Of a DNA stretch of 64,000 nt, positions 1-8,844 are shown in pieces. Numbering within the stretch: the first letter of the stretch is position 1; each line of letters starts with the position of its first letter. The stretch is taken from NCBI RefSeq assembly GCF_000719135.1, contig NZ_JOEK01000016.1, positions 62,001-126,000 on the forward strand, in the 5' to 3' direction. The position numbers were made by a program, and so were the translations under genes. Source of the stretch: Streptomyces avicenniae (GTDB lineage Bacteria > Actinomycetota > Actinomycetes > Streptomycetales > Streptomycetaceae). A model generated the notes under the pieces. It saw only the letters and a program-made list of their open reading frames with translations, had not been told where the DNA came from and ran no database searches.

Positions 1-1
1 C

Positions 2-202
2 AAGGGTGAGGACGCCAAGATCTCGATCCGTGGCGTCCGGCGCAAGGCCAAGGAGGCCATCGACAAGGCCGTCAAGGACGGCGAGGTCGGCGAGGACGAG
101 GGCCGTCGCGGCGAGAAGGAGCTGGACGACACCACGTCGAAGTACGTCGCCCAGGTGGACGAGCTGCTCAAGCACAAGGAATCCGAGCTGCTAGAGGTCT
201 GA
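2..202 (+). CDS. frr: Ribosome recycling factor, C-terminal 66 residues (5' end outside window)
   Basis: The reading frame is open from the first bases and ends in TGA. It encodes the C-terminal third of ribosome recycling factor, which with EF-G splits post-termination 70S ribosomes. The stretch beginning [16 protein letters not shown] and the later [13 protein letters not shown] are typical of the last helices of the RRF three-helix bundle. The full protein is normally about 185 residues, so roughly 120 are missing upstream. Location just ahead of cdsA is the usual actinobacterial pyrH-frr-cdsA order. Confidence 0.93.
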   Translation, partial: KGEDAKISIRGVRRKAKEAIDKAVKDGEVGEDEGRRGEKELDDTTSKYVAQVDELLKHKESELLEV

Positions 203-208
203 ACCCGA

Positions 209-230
209 CCGGCCGGGGCGGCCCGGCCGG
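209..230 (+). terminator. GC hairpin between frr and cdsA
   Basis: A 9-bp perfect stem (ccggccggg/cccggccgg, 4-nt loop) lies just after the frr stop. There is no U-tract, as is common in Streptomyces. It may attenuate rather than end transcription, because cdsA follows in the same direction. Confidence 0.4.
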
Positions 231-266
231 CGCGCCCGCCGACTGAGGACGAGGACACACCCACCC

Positions 267-1223
267 GTGAACGATTCATCCTGGGGACCGCCCCGGGCCA
301 CCGGTTACGTCGCACGGCCCCAGGCCGTGCCACCCGCCCCGGCGGGTCCCGTGCGCGAACCGGTCCCGGCGGCGCAGACTCGGCCTATGACGGAGCAGCA
401 GCCCAGGAAGCGCGCGGGCCGCGACCTGCGCGCGGCGGTCGGGGTCGGGCTCGCCCTCGGGGCGGTGGTGGTCGCCGCGCTTTTCGTCTACAAGCCCGCG
501 TTCATCGGCGTCATAGCGGTGGCCGTCGTCGTCGGGCTGTGGGAGCTGTCCACGCGGTTCGCCGAGCGCAAGAACATCCATGTGCCGCTCCCGCCGCTGG
601 CGGTGGGCGGCGCGGCCATGGTCGTGGCGGGGTACTTCGGCGGGTCGGAGGGCGCCTGGATCGCGATGGCGCTGACCGGCATGGCCGTCCTCGTGTGGCG
701 GATGCTGCGGCCTCCGGAGAACTACCTGCGCGACGTGACGGCCGGGGTCTTCGTCGCGCTGTACGTGCCGTTCATGGCCACGTTCGTGGCGTTGATACTG
801 AGTGCGGACGACGGCTCGTGGCGCGTGCTGACGTTCCTGCTGCTGACGGTGATCAGCGACACCGGCGCGTACGCGGTCGGCTGGCGGTTCGGGCGGCACA
901 AGCTCGCGCCGCGCATCAGCCCGGGGAAGACCCGGGAGGGGCTGGCGGGCGCGCTGCTGTTCGCGATGGTGGCGGGCGCGGTCTGCATGCCGCTGCTGAT
1001 CGACGGCGGCACGTGGTGGCAGGGCCTGGTCCTCGGCCTCGGCGTCTCGGTCAGCGCGACCCTCGGTGACCTGGGGGAGTCCATGATCAAGCGGGACCTG
1101 GGCATCAAGGACATGGGCTCCCTGCTGCCCGGCCACGGCGGGATCATGGACCGGCTGGACTCGATACTGCCCACGGCGCCCGTCGTCTGGCTGCTGTTCC
1201 TCGCGTTCGTCGGCGCGGGCTGA
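267..1223 (+). CDS. cdsA: Phosphatidate cytidylyltransferase (CDP-diacylglycerol synthase)
   Basis: Integral membrane enzyme that makes CDP-diacylglycerol from phosphatidic acid and CTP, the branch point for phosphatidylglycerol, cardiolipin, phosphatidylinositol and phosphatidylethanolamine. The 318-residue product has a proline-rich cytoplasmic N-terminus of about 50 residues, then about eight hydrophobic segments. The family signature is intact near the C-terminus at residues 272-302 (SMIKRDLGIKDMG followed by HGGIMDRLD). The chosen GTG start has a weak GAGGA upstream. An internal ATG about 41 codons later would remove most of the proline-rich part and is an alternative start. Confidence 0.93.
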   Translation: MNDSSWGPPRATGYVARPQAVPPAPAGPVREPVPAAQTRPMTEQQPRKRAGRDLRAAVGVGLALGAVVVAALFVYKPAFIGVIAVAVVVGLWELSTRFAERKNIHVPLPPLAVGGAAMVVAGYFGGSEGAWIAMALTGMAVLVWRMLRPPENYLRDVTAGVFVALYVPFMATFVALILSADDGSWRVLTFLLLTVISDTGAYAVGWRFGRHKLAPRISPGKTREGLAGALLFAMVAGAVCMPLLIDGGTWWQGLVLGLGVSVSATLGDLGESMIKRDLGIKDMGSLLPGHGGIMDRLDSILPTAPVVWLLFLAFVGAG

Positions 1224-1256
1224 GCCGTCCGGCCGATCTGCGACACTGGCAGGACC

Positions 1257-2366
1257 ATGCCTGCACCTGGAGAGCTGACGTTCATCGCGCCGCGCGGAGC
1301 CAAGAAGCCGCCGCGGCACCTCGCCGACCTCACCCCGGAGGAGCGCCGCGAGGCGGTCGTCGCGCTCGGTGAGAAGCCGTTCCGCGCGCAGCAGTTGTCG
1401 CGGCACTACTTCGGCCGCTTCACCGCCGACCCCGCGCAGTGGACGGACGTGCCCGCCGCCGCCCGCGGGCGTCTCGCGGACGCGCTGCTGCCGTCGCTGA
1501 TGACCGAGGTGCGGCACCTCTCGTGCGACGACGGGGCCACCCGCAAGACGCTGTGGCGCCTGCACGACGGCACGATGGTCGAGTCGGTGCTGATGCGCTA
1601 CCCGGACCGGGTCACCATGTGCGTCTCCTCGCAGGCCGGCTGCGGGATGAACTGCCCGTTCTGCGCGACCGGGCAGGCGGGCCTCGACCGGAACCTGTCC
1701 ACCGCCGAGATCGTGCACCAGATCGTGGACGGCATGCGCGCCCTGCGCGACGGCGAGGTGCCGGGCGGCCCGGCGCGGCTGTCGAACATCGTCTTCATGG
1801 GCATGGGCGAGCCGCTGGCCAACTACCGGCGCGTGACCGGCGCCATCCGCCGCCTGACGGACGAGGCGCCGCACGGCGTCGGCCTGTCGCAGCGCGGGAT
1901 CACCGTCTCGACGGTGGGCCTGGTCCCGGCGATGCGGCGGCTGGCCGACGAGGGTTTCTCCTGCCGTCTCGCGGTCTCGCTGCACGCGCCGGACGACGAG
2001 CTGCGCGACACCCTGGTGCCGGTGAACACGCGCTGGAAGGTCCGCGAGGTGCTGGACGCGGCCTGGGAGTACGCGGACAGGTCGGGCCGCCGCATCTCGA
2101 TCGAGTACGCGCTGATCCGGGACATCAACGACCAGGCGTGGCGCGCCGATCGGCTGGGGCGGCTGCTCAAGGGCCGTGGCGCGCACGTGAACCTGATCCC
2201 GCTGAACCCGACGCCGGGCTCGAAGTGGACGGCCTCGCGCCCGGAGGACGAGCGGGCGTTCGTCGCCGGTCTGGAGGCGCACGGCGTGCCGGTCACCGTG
2301 CGGGACACCAGGGGCCAGGAGATCGACGGGGCCTGCGGGCAGCTCGCGGCGACCGAGCGGGCGTGA
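1257..2366 (+). CDS. rlmN: Dual-specificity 23S rRNA/tRNA adenine-C2 methyltransferase, radical SAM
   Basis: RlmN methylates C2 of A2503 in 23S rRNA and A37 in some tRNAs, by radical SAM chemistry through a methyl-cysteine intermediate. The radical SAM cluster motif is C129-x3-C133-x2-C136, inside [14 protein letters not shown]. The second catalytic cysteine is C360 in the IDGACGQLA tail, matching the E. coli enzyme. The length of 369 residues is normal for the actinobacterial family. It lies 33 bp after cdsA and is probably co-transcribed. Confidence 0.95.
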   Translation: MPAPGELTFIAPRGAKKPPRHLADLTPEERREAVVALGEKPFRAQQLSRHYFGRFTADPAQWTDVPAAARGRLADALLPSLMTEVRHLSCDDGATRKTLWRLHDGTMVESVLMRYPDRVTMCVSSQAGCGMNCPFCATGQAGLDRNLSTAEIVHQIVDGMRALRDGEVPGGPARLSNIVFMGMGEPLANYRRVTGAIRRLTDEAPHGVGLSQRGITVSTVGLVPAMRRLADEGFSCRLAVSLHAPDDELRDTLVPVNTRWKVREVLDAAWEYADRSGRRISIEYALIRDINDQAWRADRLGRLLKGRGAHVNLIPLNPTPGSKWTASRPEDERAFVAGLEAHGVPVTVRDTRGQEIDGACGQLAATERA

Positions 2367-2459
2367 CGCGGCCGGGCGCGCCGTCCGGGGCTGCTGCTAT
2401 CGTGGGCGGCCGGGTCAGGCCCGTCGATATGAACGTCGTGTCCTGACACCAGCAGATTT

Positions 2460-2550
2460 TCCGACAGGGGAGCGCTCGCAGCGCTGAGAGTGCGGCATCG
2501 GCCGCAGACCCTCGAACCTCGCCCGGGTCATGCCGGGTAGGAAGTTCGGA
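2460..2550 (+). promoter_or_regulatory. TPP (thiamine pyrophosphate) riboswitch
   Basis: All recognisable aptamer elements are present in order: a P1 stem (tccga at 2460, tcgga at 2546), the core gctgagagtgcgg, the cagaccctcgaacct segment, and ggtcatgccgggtaggaag. These are the conserved CUGAGA, ACCCU and GGUCAUGCCG-AGGAAG blocks of the THI element. It lies 47 bp before thiB, so it is expected to turn off the thiamine importer when TPP is abundant. Confidence 0.95.
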
Positions 2551-2559
2551 GCCACTCTC

Positions 2560-2596
2560 GTGCTGCCCGCGCGCGCCCGCGCGAAGAAAGCAGCAC
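2560..2596 (+). promoter_or_regulatory. Hairpin abutting the thiB start codon; candidate riboswitch expression platform
   Basis: A perfect 7-bp inverted repeat (gtgctgc at 2560, gcagcac at 2590) ends one base before the thiB ATG. It encloses the weak ribosome-binding stretch gaagaaa. Its position between the TPP aptamer and the start suggests control of translation initiation; this is inferred from position and pairing only. Confidence 0.5.
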
Positions 2597-2597
2597 C

Positions 2598-3671
2598 ATG
2601 AAGCGCACCGCGATATTCGGCCTCGCCCTGGGGCTCGGCCTGGTCACCGCCTGTGGCTCGGGCGGCGACGACGAGGCGGACGGCGGCGGGGACGACGGCG
2701 GCCGTGCGGACGTGACGCTCGTCACCCACGACTCGTTCCTCGTCTCCGACGAGGTCCTGGCCCGCTTCGAGGAGGAGACCGGCCACCACGTCGAGGTCCT
2801 GCGCAGCGGCGACGCGGGGGTCGTCGTCAACCAGGCCGTCCTCTCCCGGGGCAACCCGCAGGGGGACGTGCTGTTCGGCGTGGACAACACCCTGCTCTCC
2901 CGCGCGCTGGACGAGGACGTGTTCGTCCCGTACGAGGCGGCCGGTCTCGACGCGATCCCGGCGGACCTGCGCCTGGACGCCGAGAACCGCGTCACCCCCG
3001 TGGACACCGGCGACATCTGCGTCAACTACGACCGCGCCTGGTTCGCCGAGGAGGGGCTGACGCCGCCCGAGACGTTCGCCGACCTCGCCGACCCCGCCTA
3101 CCGCGACCTGCTCGTCGTGCAGAACGCCGCCACCTCGTCGCCCGGCCTCGGCTTCCTCCTCGCCACCGTCTCCACCTTCGGCGACGACGGCTGGCAGGAC
3201 TACTGGCAGCGGCTCGCCGACAACGGCGTCGAGGTCGTGGACGGCTGGGAGCAGGCGTACAACGAGCGGTTCTCCGGCTCCGGCCAGGGCGGGGACCGGC
3301 CGCTGGTCGTCTCCTACGCCTCCAGCCCGCCCGCCGGTGTCGTGTACGGCGGCGAGGAGCGTCCTGACGAGGCGCCGACCGGCGTGTCCACCGGGACGTG
3401 CTTCCGGCAGATGGAGTTCGCCGGGCTGCTGGAGGGCGCCGCGAACCCCGAGGGCGGCCGGGCGCTGCTCGACTTCCTGATCGGCCGGGACTTCCAGGAG
3501 GACATGCCCCTCCAGATGTTCGTCTCGCCGGTGCTGCCCGACGCGGCGCTGCCCGAGGAGTACACGCGCTACGGCGTCACCGTGGACGACCCGGTGACCA
3601 TGGACCCGGCGGTCATCGCCGAGGGCCGTGACGGCTGGATCGACGAGTGGACCTCGCTGGTCCTCGGATGA
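2598..3671 (+). CDS. thiB: Thiamine ABC transporter, substrate-binding lipoprotein
   Basis: Extracytoplasmic binding protein for thiamine and its phosphates. Residues 1-19 form a lipoprotein signal ending in a lipobox (VTAC, Cys19), followed by an acidic Gly/Asp linker. The mature part begins VTLVTHDSFLVSDEVLARFE, the usual start of TbpA-like binding proteins, and the 357-residue length fits. The TPP riboswitch upstream and the permease and ATPase genes downstream support thiamine over other substrates. Its TGA overlaps the ATG of thiP. Confidence 0.92.
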   Translation: MKRTAIFGLALGLGLVTACGSGGDDEADGGGDDGGRADVTLVTHDSFLVSDEVLARFEEETGHHVEVLRSGDAGVVVNQAVLSRGNPQGDVLFGVDNTLLSRALDEDVFVPYEAAGLDAIPADLRLDAENRVTPVDTGDICVNYDRAWFAEEGLTPPETFADLADPAYRDLLVVQNAATSSPGLGFLLATVSTFGDDGWQDYWQRLADNGVEVVDGWEQAYNERFSGSGQGGDRPLVVSYASSPPAGVVYGGEERPDEAPTGVSTGTCFRQMEFAGLLEGAANPEGGRALLDFLIGRDFQEDMPLQMFVSPVLPDAALPEEYTRYGVTVDDPVTMDPAVIAEGRDGWIDEWTSLVLG

Positions 3672-5314
3672 CCGGCCGGGGCACCGCCGTACGGCTCGCG
3701 CTGCTCGCGGCGCCCGTCGCGTTCCTCGCCGTCTTCTTCCTCTACCCCGTGGCCACGATCGTGGGGGAGGGGCTGCGCGACGGCGGGGCATGGCAGCTCG
3801 GGCGTGCGGGCGAGGTGCTGCGGGACGGCGACACGGCGGACGTGCTGTGGTTCACCGTCTGGCAGGCCGCGGCCTCCACCGTGCTGACGCTGGCCGTGGG
3901 GCTGCCCGCCGCATGGGCGTTCGCGCGGCTGCGGTTCCCCGGGCGCAAGGTGCTGCACGCGGCGGTGACCGTGCCGTTCGTGCTGCCCACGGTGGTGACG
4001 GGCGCCGCGTTCCTCGCGGTGGTGGGGCGCGGCGGGCTGCTCGACGACTGGTGGGGCGTGCGCCTGGACAACACGGTGTGGGCCATCCTGCTGGCCCACG
4101 CGTCGCTCAACTTCGCGGTCGTCGTCCGCATCGTCGGAGGGCTGTGGTCGCAGCTCGACCCGGGCCAGGCCGAGGCGGCCCGCATGCTCGGCGCGACCCG
4201 GCGCGCCGCGTGGCTGCGCGTCACGCTGCCCGCGCTCATGCCCGCCGTCGCGTCGGCGGCCGTCATGGTCTTCCTGTTCACGTTCACGTCCTTCGGCGTC
4301 GTGCAGATCCTCGGCGGCCCGCGCAACGGCACGCTTGAGGTGGAGATATACCGGCAGACCGCGCAGCTGCTCGACCTGCCGACCGCCGCCGTGCTCACCC
4401 TGCTCCAGTTCGCACTCGTCGCCGTGCTGCTGGGCGCGCAGGCCCTGCTGACCCGCCGCACGGAGACCGCGCTGAGCCTCGTGGACCCGGCGACCAACGC
4501 CCGCCGTCCGCGCGGCGCCGCCGAGCACGCCGCGCTGGCCGCCGTCCTCACGGTCATCGCGCTGCTGCTCGTCCTGCCGCTCGCGGTGCTGCTCGAACGG
4601 TCCCTGTCCGTGCCCGGCGGCGGCCACGGCCTCGCCAACTACCGCTCGCTGTTCTCCGACGACGGGGGCACGTTCGTCGCCGCGCCCTGGCAGGCCGTGG
4701 AGACCTCGCTGCGCTACGCCGCCATCGCCACGCTCATCGCCGTCGTCATCGGAGGGCTGGCCGCCACCGCGCTTGCCCGGCGCGGTGGAGGCCGCACGCT
4801 ACGCGGCTTCGACGCGCTGCTGATGCTGCCGCTGGGAACCTCCGCCGTGACGGTGGGCTTCGGCTTCCTCGTCACGCTGGACGAGCCGCCCCTCGACCTG
4901 CGCTCCTCCTGGACGCTGGTGCCGCTCGCGCAGGCGCTCGTCGGGGTGCCGTTCGTCGTCCGCGTCCTGCTGCCCGTGCTGCGCGCCGTTGACGACCGAC
5001 TGCGGCAGGCCGCCGCCGTGCTCGGCGCGTCACCGGCGCGGGTGTGGCGCGAGGTGGACCTGCCGCTGGTACGGCGGGCGGTGCTGGTCGCGGCGGGCTT
5101 CGCGTTCGCCGTGTCCCTGGGCGAGTTCGGCGCCACCGTCTTCATCGCGCGCGCCGACAACCCCACGCTCCCCGTCGCCGTCGCGCGGCTCCTGAGCCGC
5201 CCTGGCGCCCTCAACTACGGCCAGGCCATGGCGCTCAGCGCCGTGCTGATGCTGGTGTGCACGCTCACCCTGCTGGCCCTCGAACGCATACGCCCGGCCG
5301 GGAGGACCCCATGA
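3668..5314 (+). CDS. thiP: Thiamine ABC transporter, fused two-domain permease
   Basis: Inner-membrane permease of 548 residues with two tandem binding-protein-dependent transport domains, about twelve hydrophobic segments in all. Each half carries the EAA-type loop that docks the ATPase: EAARMLGATRRAAW in the first and QAAAVLGASPARVW in the second. The fused architecture is that of ThiP and the iron permease FbpB; the riboswitch decides for thiamine. The ATG at 3668 overlaps the thiB stop by four bases; an in-frame start 21 bp upstream is less likely. Confidence 0.9.
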   Translation: MTGRGTAVRLALLAAPVAFLAVFFLYPVATIVGEGLRDGGAWQLGRAGEVLRDGDTADVLWFTVWQAAASTVLTLAVGLPAAWAFARLRFPGRKVLHAAVTVPFVLPTVVTGAAFLAVVGRGGLLDDWWGVRLDNTVWAILLAHASLNFAVVVRIVGGLWSQLDPGQAEAARMLGATRRAAWLRVTLPALMPAVASAAVMVFLFTFTSFGVVQILGGPRNGTLEVEIYRQTAQLLDLPTAAVLTLLQFALVAVLLGAQALLTRRTETALSLVDPATNARRPRGAAEHAALAAVLTVIALLLVLPLAVLLERSLSVPGGGHGLANYRSLFSDDGGTFVAAPWQAVETSLRYAAIATLIAVVIGGLAATALARRGGGRTLRGFDALLMLPLGTSAVTVGFGFLVTLDEPPLDLRSSWTLVPLAQALVGVPFVVRVLLPVLRAVDDRLRQAAAVLGASPARVWREVDLPLVRRAVLVAAGFAFAVSLGEFGATVFIARADNPTLPVAVARLLSRPGALNYGQAMALSAVLMLVCTLTLLALERIRPAGRTP

Positions 5315-6378
5315 CCGCCACACCCCCGCTGCTCGACGTGCGCGGCGTCACCGTCACGTACGGCAGCCGCACCGCGCCCGGGCACACCGCGCTGCACGGC
5401 ATCGACCTCGCCGTCGCGGAGCACGAGACGGTGTGCGTCCTCGGCCCGAGCGGCAGCGGCAAGTCCACGCTGCTGCGGGCCGTCGCGGGCCTCACCGAGG
5501 TGGGCGCGGGGACGGTCCTGCTGGCCGGGCGCGACCAGGCGGGGGTGCCCGCGCACCGGCGTGGCGTCGGCCTGATGTTCCAGGACCACCAGTTGTTCCC
5601 GCAGCGCGACGTCGGCGGGAACATCGCGTTCGGCCTGCGCATGCACAAGATCCCCCGGCAGGAGACGGAACGACGTGTCGCCGAGCTTCTTGACCTCGTC
5701 GGGCTCCCCGGGGCGCAGCGCCGTGCGGTCGGCTCCCTGTCCGGCGGCGAGCAGCAGCGCGTCGCGCTGGCCCGCTCCCTGGCGCCACGGCCCCGGCTGC
5801 TGATGCTGGACGAACCGCTCGGCCAGCTCGACCGTGACCTGCGGGACCGGCTCGTCGTGGAGCTGCGGCAGCTCTTCCGCGACCTCGGGACGACCGTGCT
5901 CGCGGTCACGCACGACCAGGCGGAGGCGTTCGCGCTCGCCGACCGGGTGGTGATCATGCGCGACGGCCGCATCGCGCAGACCGGCAGCCCGGTGGAGGTG
6001 TGGCGGCGCCCGGCGGACGCGTTCGTCGCCCGCTTCCTCGGCTTCCGCAATGTGACGGAGGCCGACGTCACGGACGGTGGCGCGGCGACGCCGTGGGGGA
6101 CGGTGCCGGTGCCGCCGGGCACCCCGGACGGCCGTCACAGGCTGCTGATACGGCCCTCCGGGGTCCGTGTCGGCGTCGGCGGGCCGGAGGAGGGGCCGCG
6201 CGCGGTGGTGCGCGCCCGTACGTTCAGGGGCGACCACGTGCTCCTGCTGCTGGAGTGCGTCGGCGGCGGGGCGCGGGGCGAGCTGGAGGCCGCCTGCCCG
6301 CTCAGGTCGGCGCCTGGCGAGGGGGCGGCCGTGGGCGTCGGCTTCGACGCGGCGGAGGTCGTCGTCCTGCCGGGCTGA
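5311..6378 (+). CDS. thiQ: Thiamine ABC transporter, ATP-binding protein
   Basis: Cytoplasmic ATPase of the importer. Walker A is GPSGSGKS at residues 45-52, the signature is LSGGEQQRVALA from residue 143, Walker B is LLMLDEP with Asp167, and the switch His is in VTHDQAEA. A C-terminal TOBE-like extension from about residue 240 gives 355 residues, longer than enterobacterial ThiQ and nearer the Fbp/Pot type, which is common in actinobacteria. The ATG overlaps the thiP stop, so thiBPQ is one coupled operon. Confidence 0.88.
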   Translation: MTATPPLLDVRGVTVTYGSRTAPGHTALHGIDLAVAEHETVCVLGPSGSGKSTLLRAVAGLTEVGAGTVLLAGRDQAGVPAHRRGVGLMFQDHQLFPQRDVGGNIAFGLRMHKIPRQETERRVAELLDLVGLPGAQRRAVGSLSGGEQQRVALARSLAPRPRLLMLDEPLGQLDRDLRDRLVVELRQLFRDLGTTVLAVTHDQAEAFALADRVVIMRDGRIAQTGSPVEVWRRPADAFVARFLGFRNVTEADVTDGGAATPWGTVPVPPGTPDGRHRLLIRPSGVRVGVGGPEEGPRAVVRARTFRGDHVLLLLECVGGGARGELEAACPLRSAPGEGAAVGVGFDAAEVVVLPG

Positions 6379-6396
6379 CATGGCCGACAGGGTGCG

Positions 6397-7050
6397 TCAC
6401 ACGTCCGGGTCGCGGTGCGCCAGCACGATGGCCTGCGGCGAGTGCTCGGCCTTGTCGGGCGCGCGCAGCAGCCGGGAGAGGACGACGAAGCCCGCGGCCC
6501 GCAGCGTCTCCTCGACGTGCTCCAGCGGCAGGCGCGGGTAGTCGAGGTCAACGGGCTGTCCGAAGGCCGTGTCGAGGTGCACCGGCTCCGGCCGCACCTG
6601 GAAGGCGATCTGGACGAGCCCGCCGGGCGCCAGCACCCGGTGGAACTCGGCGAAGGCCACGGGCAGGTCCTCGGGCGGCAGGTGGATCAGCGAGTACCAG
6701 GCGGTCAGCCCGGCCAGCCCGCCGTCCGGCAGGTCGAGCGCCGTCATCGACCCCTCGGTGAAGCGCAGCGCGGGGAAGCTCTCGCGGGCCGCCGCCAGCA
6801 TGCCGGGCGACAGGTCCGTCCCCGACACGTCGAGGCCGAGGCTCGCCAGGTATCCGGTGATCCGCCCGAAGCCGCAGCCGACGTCCAGGACGGGCCCGCC
6901 GCCCGCCGCCGTGACCAGTTCGGCGAAGGTGGCCAGCAGGGCGCGGTCGAACGGCTTGTGCTCCAGCTCGTCGCGGAAGCGGTCGGCGTACGCGGGGGCG
7001 ACGGCGTCGTAGGAGGCGCGGGTGGCGTCGAGGCGGTCCGGTGAGCTCAT
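6397..7050 (-). CDS. Class I SAM-dependent methyltransferase
   Basis: 217-residue Rossmann-fold methyltransferase. SAM-binding motif I is LDVGCGFG at residues 55-62, with the acidic ribose-binding residue in the next strand (VSGTDLSPGM). The post-motif segment ending in EFHRVLAPGGLVQIAF is standard for the methyltransferase-11/25 group. The substrate cannot be read from the sequence. It is convergent with thiQ (18-bp gap) and divergent from the glycoside-hydrolase-like gene, with which it shares a 150-bp upstream region holding a perfect 20-bp palindrome. Confidence 0.85.
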   Translation of the reverse strand: MSSPDRLDATRASYDAVAPAYADRFRDELEHKPFDRALLATFAELVTAAGGGPVLDVGCGFGRITGYLASLGLDVSGTDLSPGMLAAARESFPALRFTEGSMTALDLPDGGLAGLTAWYSLIHLPPEDLPVAFAEFHRVLAPGGLVQIAFQVRPEPVHLDTAFGQPVDLDYPRLPLEHVEETLRAAGFVVLSRLLRAPDKAEHSPQAIVLAHRDPDV

Positions 7051-7119
7051 GGCGCGGCACTCTAGCCCACCCGCCGCGCGGACCGGTGTCCACCCCGGAC
7101 GGTCCCAACTGGCTTGTTC

Positions 7120-7139
7120 CAGACGGAAGTTTCCGTCTG
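7120..7139. promoter_or_regulatory. Perfect 20-bp palindrome, candidate TetR-type operator
   Basis: The sequence cagacggaa-gt-ttccgtctg is a perfect inverted repeat with a 2-bp centre. It lies between a divergent gene pair and overlaps a possible promoter (TTGTTC at 7114, TGTACG at 7138, 18-bp spacer). Size and symmetry resemble TetR-family operators, but no such regulator is adjacent. Confidence 0.5.
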
Positions 7140-7200
7140 TACGGGCCTGCGGTGGCGACGTATGTTGTCGCGATCACGTCACCTATCGGAAGGGGTCCGC

Positions 7201-8781
7201 ATGCGCCGTGTCCGGCCTGTTCGCTCCGCCCTGCCCGTCCTGTTCGCCCTCCTCACCCTGGTGACCGGTCTCGTCGCCCCCGCCGCCACCGCCGAGCCGT
7301 CCGGCGCGCGCCCGCCTGAACAGTGGCGCAGCTACTGGGTGGACGGTTTCAACGAAGGGGTCTACACCCCGGCGCAGGTGGAGCGGCTGATCGACGACGC
7401 CCTGGCCGTGAACGCCAACGCGCTCATCGTGCAGACCGCGCGCCGCTACGACTGCTTCTGCAACCACGCGCTCTACCCGCGCACGGACGCCCCCATCGAC
7501 CCCGCCCCGTACGACCCGCTCGCCGAGGTCGTCGCACGCGCGCACGCGGCCGGGCTCGAAGTCCACGCCTGGGTCAACGTCAACACGCTGTGGAACAGCG
7601 CCACCCCGCCGACCTCGCCCGACCACGTCTACAACCAGCACGGCCCGAACGCCGAGGGCGCCGACCGCTGGCTGAACCGCAAGGCGGACGGCACCGAACG
7701 CGTCGGCGCCAACACGTACATCGACCCGGGGCACCCGGACGCCGTCGCGTACATCGTGGCCGCCGTCCAGAGCATCGTCCGCGCCTACGACGTGGACGGC
7801 GTCAACCTCGACTACGTCCGCTACCCGGACGGCAGCGCGCAGACCACGCACAGCGACTGGGGCTACAACGCCGTCTCCGTCGCGCGCTTCCAGCAGGCCA
7901 CCGGACGCACGGACGTGCCCGCGCCAGCCGACCAGCAGTGGAGCGACTGGCGCCGGGACCAGATCACCCACCTCGTGCGCCGCATCTACCTCGGCCTGTG
8001 GGACGTGGACCCGTCCGTGCGCCTGTCCATGGACGCCATCACCTACGGCCACGGCCCGCAGGCCGTCGGGGGCTGGGAGAACACCCGCACCTACGCCGAG
8101 GTGCTCCAGGACTGGGAGGGCTGGCTGGACGAGGGGATCATGGACACGGTCGTGACCATGAACTACAAGCGCGAGTGGGACCCCGACCAGGCCCTGATGT
8201 ACGCCGAGTGGTCGGAGTTCCTGGCCGACGCGCAGGGCGACCGGCAGGCCGTCAACGGCCCCGCGCTGTACCTCAACGGCGTGGACGACAGCGTCGCCCA
8301 GGTCCGCCGTGCCCTCGCCCCCACTCCGGCGGGCAACACCGCCGCGGGCTGGAGCGGCTACTCGTACGCCACCCCCAGCATGGACAGCGCCACGGCCGGT
8401 GCGGCGGCGGAACGCGCCCGCCTGGCCGACGCGCTGACGACCGGCCCCGACGCCCCGTTCGCCGAGCCCGCTGTCGTGCCGGGGATGCGGTGGAAGACCG
8501 CGCCGACCGACGGCCACGTGGCCGGGACGCTGGCCCTGCGCGACGGCACCGCGCTCGACCAGGCCCGTCTGACGCTCACCCCGCTGGCCGCCCCCGGCGC
8601 CCGCGAGGGCGTCACCCGCGCGGACGGCACCGGCTGGTTCGGCTTCGCGCACGTCCCGCCGGGGCTCTACCTCGTCCGCGCCGACCTGCCGAGCGGCGTG
8701 ACGGGCGCGCCCGTGACCGTCGTGCACGTGAGGCGCGGCGACATCGCCGAGGCGCGGCTGCCGGGGCTCGTCGCCCGCTGA
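7201..8781 (+). CDS. Secreted glycoside-hydrolase-like family 10 protein (GHL10/DUF4015 type)
   Basis: Exported 526-residue protein. Residues 1-31 are a Sec signal peptide with an Arg-rich start, a hydrophobic core and an AATA cleavage site. The catalytic-like barrel contains FNEGVYTPAQVERLID, the YDCFCNHALYPRT segment and DGVNLDYVRYP, features of the YngK/GHL10 family linked to peptidoglycan or other polysaccharide hydrolysis. From about residue 430 there is a beta-rich carboxypeptidase-regulatory-like domain (GTLALRDGTALDQARLTLT). The ATG at 7201 follows GGAAGGGG; an upstream in-frame ATG at 7114 would add 29 residues ahead of a clear signal peptide and is rejected. The activity is not proven. 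Confidence 0.85.
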   Translation: MRRVRPVRSALPVLFALLTLVTGLVAPAATAEPSGARPPEQWRSYWVDGFNEGVYTPAQVERLIDDALAVNANALIVQTARRYDCFCNHALYPRTDAPIDPAPYDPLAEVVARAHAAGLEVHAWVNVNTLWNSATPPTSPDHVYNQHGPNAEGADRWLNRKADGTERVGANTYIDPGHPDAVAYIVAAVQSIVRAYDVDGVNLDYVRYPDGSAQTTHSDWGYNAVSVARFQQATGRTDVPAPADQQWSDWRRDQITHLVRRIYLGLWDVDPSVRLSMDAITYGHGPQAVGGWENTRTYAEVLQDWEGWLDEGIMDTVVTMNYKREWDPDQALMYAEWSEFLADAQGDRQAVNGPALYLNGVDDSVAQVRRALAPTPAGNTAAGWSGYSYATPSMDSATAGAAAERARLADALTTGPDAPFAEPAVVPGMRWKTAPTDGHVAGTLALRDGTALDQARLTLTPLAAPGAREGVTRADGTGWFGFAHVPPGLYLVRADLPSGVTGAPVTVVHVRRGDIAEARLPGLVAR

Positions 8782-8797
8782 CCCGCGCCGCACGCCT

Positions 8798-8827
8798 GCG
8801 GGCCCCCACCCGAGGGTGAGGGCCCGC
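8798..8827. terminator. Bidirectional terminator hairpin
   Basis: The arms gcgggccc and gggcccgc enclose an inner caccc/gggtg stem. It lies between the convergent ends of the glycoside-hydrolase-like gene and the ABC permease gene. Confidence 0.7.
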
Positions 8828-8844
8828 GGCCGTGGGGGCCCGGC

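Noticed and set aside
276..2282. 668-codon open frame on the minus strand across cdsA and rlmN
   Set aside because: Shadow of genes in very GC-rich DNA; composition is Arg/His/Asp-rich without domains, and both plus-strand genes are certain.
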